Positions 58,036 to 64,000 of a DNA stretch of 64,000 bases are shown piece by piece. This DNA is from Perilla frutescens. Taxonomy: Eukaryota > Streptophyta > Magnoliopsida > Lamiales > Lamiaceae. Within the stretch, counting starts at the first letter, position 1. Every line of letters begins with the position of its first letter. Made by a program: the position numbers and the translations under genes. The notes beneath the pieces are model-generated. The model was not told the origin of the DNA and searched no databases. It worked only from the letters and a program-made list of their open reading frames with translations. The stretch is from assembly GCA_026008535.1 (NCBI GenBank), contig BRKX01000004.1:43652501-43716500 (forward strand). The letters run 5' to 3'.

Positions 58036-59515
58036 TGTAATATCCCAAACTTTTTAGTATTAAAATAATAACCTATGTTTACCTTAAGGGTAAATTAGGG
58101 AGGAAAATGGATCCTCATAGGTCCCCTTTTTGGGTGAAGTGTGACCGTTGAGAGGGTTAGAGATACCCTGATACATTTTCATAATTGTTATTCAGAACCT
58201 AGATACCTGCTCGAATATGATAATCCTATATTTAAATCCTATCCAAATAAAAAAAAATTATTTAAAATAAATATTTTATTATAAATAGTAATATTATAAA
58301 TTATTTGCAAGCTAATTAGATTTATACAAAACTATATATATGAAGAATGGTTGTAGGTGAATTTGTATTATCGAATTTTAATTTACTTAATAACACTCGA
58401 TAGAATTAGTTGGACGTGATGAAATCTAAAATTTTATCCTTAGTACTAGAAATAATTGAATTTTAAAAAGTTTATTTTCAAGCTTTAAAACGTTTTAGGG
58501 ATCTGGTTTATTTAGGTAAGAATTAATTATATTTATTTATTTATTTATTTTAATTTTGAAGAGTCTTTGTATACAAAAAAAAAATTATTAAAAAAAAATA
58601 CTATGATAACTATGATGGTTTCCTCTTTTCCATTAATTATACACGTAGGTATTCATGTCAACTCAGCAAATTCTGGAAAACACTTGTCCAACTCTTTTTC
58701 TCCTTGTTAATTAACTAAATACCACAAAAGTTTATTTTTTTCCCGACAGATTAACATAAAAATAAAACAGAACCATAATTCCAAACTCTTTGACTGGAAA
58801 TCAAGTTTCACAGCAAATCTATCAATTTTAGTTGGATTCCACTGCTTAATACCTTAAACCATAAGTGTTATAGCAAACTCACTCCTCTTGGTGCGGTCCA
58901 ATTAGGACCCTTGTCCACTTTGTGATTCTCTACTCAATTATACGCGCTCGTTATTATCAGCTCATTGTTCGCGTTCATCAGTATCCTACAAAAATATTGA
59001 GTGCTTAACTAGACTCGAGTTCGGATCCTTAAAGCTTTGGGACTGTATACATTATCCTTTATTAGACAACTGGGGCATTACAGTTCTATACATGGAAGAA
59101 TTCCTAACATGGTTCGAGTTTGATCTCGGTTCTAAACAAGGAAAGTTTTCTTGTTTATTTCCGAATCAAATTAGGACTTTTGTTCCCTTATTTAGGCTAT
59201 CTCTTTTCATCTATAAATAGCCAAGGGATCAGACATGTTAGAAACGCAAAAACACACATCGAACAGAAGACTTCACATTATTCTTTTAAGAGCTCTAATT
59301 GTTTTGAGCTACTTAGTTATGGTCGTGTCTTAGACTAGAGATTAGTGTTCTAGTCATCGTGTACTGAAACACACTTGTTCATACATTTTCAAAAGGAGCC
59401 TTAGGAGAGATTTTCTGTGGGAACTATATAGGTTAGATATCTAGGTTGTGAGGGGATCTCATAATTCAATTCAGTGAAATAGGGTGTGCGGGTAGAAATG
59501 GTAGCGAGTGACGAT
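58036..59515. mobile_element. LTR-like segment (possible Ty3 solo LTR)
   Basis: It starts TGTAATATCCCAAACTTTTTAG, a usual start of plant Ty3 LTRs. A TATAAATAG box at 59213-59221, followed by a RNA-start-like region and a short U5-like tail to 59515, fits a U3-R-U5 layout. The opposite limit is placed only by the next LTR-like start. No target duplication found. Confidence 0.35.
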
Positions 59516-60080
59516 GTGACGTCTCAAAATTTTATATATTTATTTAAATAATAAAAGGGTAGAATATTATATAATACTTCAACAGTTTGTTCCAAAACAT
59601 AAATTTAGAGTTTATTGCAGCGGAAAAATAAAATGCTTTAAAAAATAGTCTTTATTCCATCACTTCGTCTCCACCACACCACCCAAGCTTCCTTAGCCTA
59701 AAAATATAAATAACTTTGGGATGAGTGCTATTAACTCAATAGGGTAACTCAATTATCCAAATTATACAAATATAACAGTAAGAAAACAGGCCATAGCATA
59801 TCATGTCATAGAGCCCGTAGGCCAACATAGCATATAACCCGTAGATTAAACATAGTAATAGCCCGTAGGCCCATAGCAATAGCCCGAAGGCCCATATGAC
59901 CCAGAGGTCTACCTGTACACCGCATATACAAGCATAATAAGGATAAGAGTTCGTATTTACTCTCCGAGAGAATCGCCACCTTAACCGTCTCTTGAATTTG
60001 AAAAATAACATATTAATATAGTCCAAGCGCACCGCCTAGCATAATAATATTAATAATAATAATAATTAATTATTGACACA
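59516..60080. mobile_element. LTR-like fragment (Ty3 type) with short repeats
   Basis: TGTGACGTCTCAAAATTTTA is another typical plant Ty3 LTR start. Inside, CCCGTAGGCC(CA)ATAG-like units recur between about 59808 and 59900, a known pattern in such LTRs. The right limit is uncertain. Confidence 0.4.
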
Positions 60081-60194
60081 TAAATAACCTAATGGTTTAA
60101 AAATAGCATAGCTTTAAGAAGAATTCATGCTCGTACATATTCACATATTTTTACTAAATAAATCTGTAAGTACAAGTAGTATATATATATATAC

Positions 60195-60305
60195 TGTTAG
60201 AATTTGTTGCCTGAAATAATGTGAATATGGATGTGAATTGCAAAGTTAAATGTAATGTTGAAGCTAGTGTTACCACATTGCCTTCAACATACAGCGGAAA
60301 CGTAC
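60195..60305. repeat. Truncated relative of the solo LTR at 38823
   Basis: TGTTAGAATTTGTTGCCTGA, then TTGAAGCTAGTGTTACCACA and GCCTTCAACAT-CAGCGGAA, match 38823-38935 in order. Similarity stops near 60305. It begins at the end of a TA tract. Confidence 0.65.
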
Positions 60306-61039
60306 CCATAATATATTCAAATTAATACCCAAAATATGTACCGACCTGATCTATTTTCATCTCTACCCATAATATATTCAAATTAATACATATAGTGTTG
60401 TTCTTCACACAAGGATGCGCTCTTTGATATTTCCTTATAACAATAATCAAATTAAATGTAGTCTAGTTAAAAAAAAATGATTCACTATATATTTATATTA
60501 CTTACGTAGTCAAAAGATATAACATTTCCGTTTCGTGTGTATTGAATATACATAAAAACTACTATTGTGCATCGCATGGATTATTAAATTTAAAAAAAAA
60601 ACAACATAATTGTTGCTAACAAAATACTTGTCATATGCTAACGAAACATATCAAATTCTGATTGGATAAACGTTTACAGCAATATAATTGATGCTAACGA
60701 AATATTTATCATATGCTAACGAAATAATTGTTATATGCTGACGAAGTATTTTGAGCTTGAATATACATGAAAAATGACTATTTTGTATTTTTTGTCCATA
60801 TTTTTTCAAATGAACATATGCTTCACACATCTTGAATGAAAGATGATTAAAAGAACTTTAATTTGATATATTATTTGTACTAATCCGATAAAAAAAACGA
60901 ACAAATTATGAACATTTAAAGTTTTTTAGAAAGTTTTTAAAATGCAGAGTCTGCATGACATCAACTTTTATATAAAAAAGACAGAAATAACCCCAACTAT
61001 AAAAAAGTGGTGAAAATTGCATAAAAACCACAAAATTTG
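60306..61039. other. Intergenic repeat debris
   Basis: A short direct duplication of ACCCATAATATATTCAAATT is at 60305 and 60365. From 60610 to 60750 GCTAACGAAATA words recur, and 60825-60935 aligns with 19280-19380. No coding signal. Confidence 0.45.
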
Positions 61040-62483
61040 TGTTAGGATTGTATACTGAAAAGCTTGTCTTTATATACACTCAACAATGTTTTGACGATAT
61101 AGATTAAATATTAATTACAGTCACTGTTTGTGCATTTATTTATTGTTATATATTTATATGCATATTTCCATATACTTGCATTGTAAATGATATGGTGTGG
61201 ATAAACACACAGTAAAAAACATATCATCGGATTCTTTGCAAAGTATTAAAAGGATCGCAGTTTAGATGGTCCTGAACCAACCATTGGACACCGTAGAATA
61301 ATCTGATAGTTAGTTTATCTTGACTAACTGCTTATTCTATACACTGACATGTGTATTGAGGAGGATCACGATAGGAGATTGTTCTCTATTCTGACCCTAA
61401 AGGGAGAGAATAAAGATCCACAGAGTTCGGGTTCTTAACCCATATATAGTGGCAGACATATATATGTTATGTCTACTGCTTTGATTTATCAATGAGTGAG
61501 ATTCTTGATAGAATCAATAACCTCGATATTTTAGGCAGTAACATTTACATATATGGTGGATCGTGCATTATATATGGTCACCATTTCCTGGTGAGTCAGG
61601 TTGATGTTGTACCCTTGAGTAAACGCAAGTGCATGGGAAACCCTACAGGTGAAATTTATTCCGTACATGATAAATCTTGTATTGGTACTACTCTAGGAAT
61701 TGATATATTAATTAATTATAGCTGTCAGAGCTTACATAATTAATTAATGGACATTATATCTTAAACATGAGAAATGGCTGAACTAAAGGAGAAAGCATAT
61801 AAGCAAATATGTATTAAATTGGTAGGTTAGTGTTATTTCTTTAGTGAATAAAAATAACACTTAGTTTATTCAATTATATCCATGTATGGTATTGGATATT
61901 AGAGATTAAATAAATTAATAGACCAATTTAATATTCTTCTAGATCCCTACTGTAGCCCAATTAATACCTAAGTGGACTGAGAGAATAAGACAAGTGGAGA
62001 GGCCCAACCCACTAGGGTTGGGAGACATAATTTTCACCCCCTCCTTATTAATTGGGGAGGGGGGATGAAAATAACACACAACAAATCAGCCCCTCTATTG
62101 CTCACTTGATTCCCTAAGTTATCCACACAGTTTAGTAGTCTGCAGCCCACTATGCATCTAAACGAGGTACGAGAATACAGTAGAAGATCAAGGAGTGTTA
62201 TTGCCGTCTCAAGGAGGTTCGAACATTGTGGGGAAAGGCCAAGTTCGATCGGTTCTCCTACAACAATGAGATTAGACCTGTAATCTCGTGAGCAACCCTA
62301 CTGTTTCATGTAAGTCGGTTAATTGAATTCTATCTTTCCGCTACGATGCTTTCAATGTTCTTACATGATCATATTCAACATGTTTGCATGATAAACTCAC
62401 ACATAAAATATAATTTACATGTTAATGGAATTAATGAATATCCAATTAGATCATGTAAGGCATAATTCGAAAAAACCCCAATA
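61040..62483 (+). repeat. 5' LTR of Copia 3 (same family as Copia 1)
   Basis: TGTTAGGATTGTATACTGAA, then AAGCTTGTCTTTATATACAC, follow the 5' LTR of Copia 1 read on its minus strand. It ends CCCCAATA, a mutated CAACA. Length about 1,444 bp. The element lies in the opposite orientation to Copia 1. Confidence 0.88.
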
Positions 62484-62485
62484 AC

Positions 62486-62496
62486 TGGTATCAGAG
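62486..62496 (+). other. Primer-binding site of Copia 3
   Basis: TGGTATCAGAG begins two bases after the LTR, as in Copia 1: complement of initiator tRNA-Met. Confidence 0.9.
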
Positions 62497-64000
62497 TAGG
62501 TATCGGCTGTGTTCTAGAATTAATTCCATAATTATGTTCAAAAATTTCATTAATTTTGTAGATGAATTTATGTCCTTAAATTTTCATATTTAATGTGTTA
62601 TATTTTCGAGCATGATGAAATTAAAATTGGATGAATTTTGATATCTTGTTCGAAATTCTATTTTAATTTGTTTGAAATTTTCATCCAACATGAAATGAAA
62701 TTTTGGAATGGTATTTTGATGTTCATCATAATTTCCGGATTTTATTATGTGTGTTCTTCGAAAATTTGGTCCTCAAATTTTCGAAAATAATTGTTCTATT
62801 TTCCCCTTAATTTGATTCATGATTTTCAAAATTTTAGGCTTGGTTTTGGAATAGATTTTTGATGTTATCAAAATTTCCATATCTAGGCCTAAAGTGGATC
62901 AAAAATTATTGGGATTAAAATTGGTATAAGGTAATTTTTGGTGTATATCAAAAGTTACCTAATTTTAATCAAAGTAGGTTTCAAAATAGAATTTTAATTT
63001 TGGTTTGTTTTTGAAGAGGATCAAAACTACCATAATTTTAATTCTAAGTGATTTTGATACCTAGTATATAATTTGGATAGTATTTTGACTAGTATCAAAA
63101 TTTCAATTTGGTTAATTAATTAAGGGGGCGAAAATTATTAGGGTTTTAATGTGGAGGATTATTTTGATTAATTTCAAAATTTTCAAATTTAATCCTAGTA
63201 TTATTTTCGAAAATTTAAGATATAATTTGGTAGAAAATTGTGATCAATTTTAAAATTTTATCTTATGGTAATTTTCAATTTTATTAAGTTATACTTTGGT
63301 AGAAAATTTTAATTAATTTCCAAAGTTAATCTTCAGGTAATATTTCGATTGAAGATTTTATTTGGTAGATAATTTTTGTTAAATTTCCAAATATAATCTT
63401 ATGGTATATTCAAAATTATTAGATGTAATTTGGTAAAAAATTATAATTCATTTCCAAATTTAATCTAAGTGATTTTTTCGAAAATCTTTAATTTATTAAA
63501 GAAGTAATTTTCAAAAATTAACATGTATGGATATCATGCGATATTTTATGTCTAACATTTAATTATGATAGTTGTATATGTAGATGGTTTATTTTACAGG
63601 TGACACCAACTATCATGGCCTTTAATTATTTGTTATGTGATGTTTATTTTATATGAATGTATGGTTGGCCGTATGCCGGTTTGGCTGCGAGATTTTTTAT
63701 CCATGAGAAAATGCATGGATTAGGTCTAAACATTTTATTTTATTATGTTGATTTAATGTAATAGGAAAAATAAACTGTTGGATTTAGAGATGATTTTCAA
63801 AAATCATCTAGTTTTGAGTTGTATTTTATTTTCCTTTGTTATTCTAGATATATTAGAATTTTTTTTTGTAATAGATATTCAATATAGAATAAGAGAAGGA
63901 GATCAACTCAAAGATGGAAAATGGAGCAGCTTAAACAAGGAAGGATATCCCGAACATGTCCCGAAACCCTAGAGGAGCTAAGGTTTCGGCGAGATGCTTG
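62497..64000 (+). other. Leader of Copia 3, non-coding
   Basis: AT-rich with degenerate GGAAATTTTGAT / TTTCGAAAATT-type repeats, as in the Copia 1 leader. The end (AAACCCTAGAGGAGCTAAGG, TTTCGGCGAG) matches the GC-richer block at 50345-50410. No gag start yet. Confidence 0.75.

Larger units (their letters stand above)
61040..64000 (+). mobile_element. Copia 3: second copy of the Copia 1 family, cut by the window end
   Basis: LTR, PBS and about 1.5 kb of leader are in the window; gag and pol would lie beyond base 64000. If intact it would be about 9 kb. Confidence 0.85.

Overview
This is nuclear DNA of a flowering plant, most likely a eudicot: it is AT-rich, genes have GT-AG introns, and one gene encodes a plant BAX inhibitor-1. 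Nearly everything else is transposable-element sequence. I see two host-type genes: an intact six-exon BAX INHIBITOR-1 (minus, 20062-22772) and an intronless CDK-like kinase with one frame break (minus, 34307-35202). An F-box-associated fragment lies at 41996-42412. I saw no rRNA, tRNA or CRISPR.

Layout. 1-6787: right part of a large Mutator-like element (MULE A) with two convergent genes, a transposase fused to an OTU protease (225-3036, plus) and a plant-mobile-domain (PMD) gene (3730-6501, minus), set among arrays of palindromic GTTCGAAC units at 33-bp pitch. 6788-9734: a decayed PMD-bearing relative and a short non-autonomous relative, whose near-complete inverted copy is at 23526-24330. 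10400-14940: long AGCAAAT-type repeats around a Ulp1-like protease remnant. 14940-17540: a fold-back MITE and a TIR element, both set in TA microsatellites. 17540-19390: unclassified DNA and a dispersed repeat. 20062-22772: BAX inhibitor-1. 24950-26270: a TIR-like segment with a LINE RNase H remnant. 26573-31103: a complete second MULE (MULE D) with a 10-bp target duplication. 31908-38787: two CACTA-type ends around the kinase gene. 38823-41678: two solo LTRs. 43142-43889: a Harbinger-like MITE. 44172-53356: a full-length Copia element inserted in the reverse transcriptase of a second, Sirevirus-like Copia element (53357-58035) that has an extra ORF after pol. 58036-60305: LTR-like pieces. 61040-64000: 5' LTR, PBS and leader of a second copy of the first Copia family.

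How it fits together. The transposon genes are dead or dying but readable; many of their stop codons can be derived from CAG, CAA or CGA by a single C-to-T change, as expected from deamination of methylated cytosine. The most interesting system is the MULE A family: transposase-OTU plus PMD protein, convergent, with separate exactly spaced palindrome arrays. Insertion order can be read from target duplications at several places. All calls are by eye; no database search was run.
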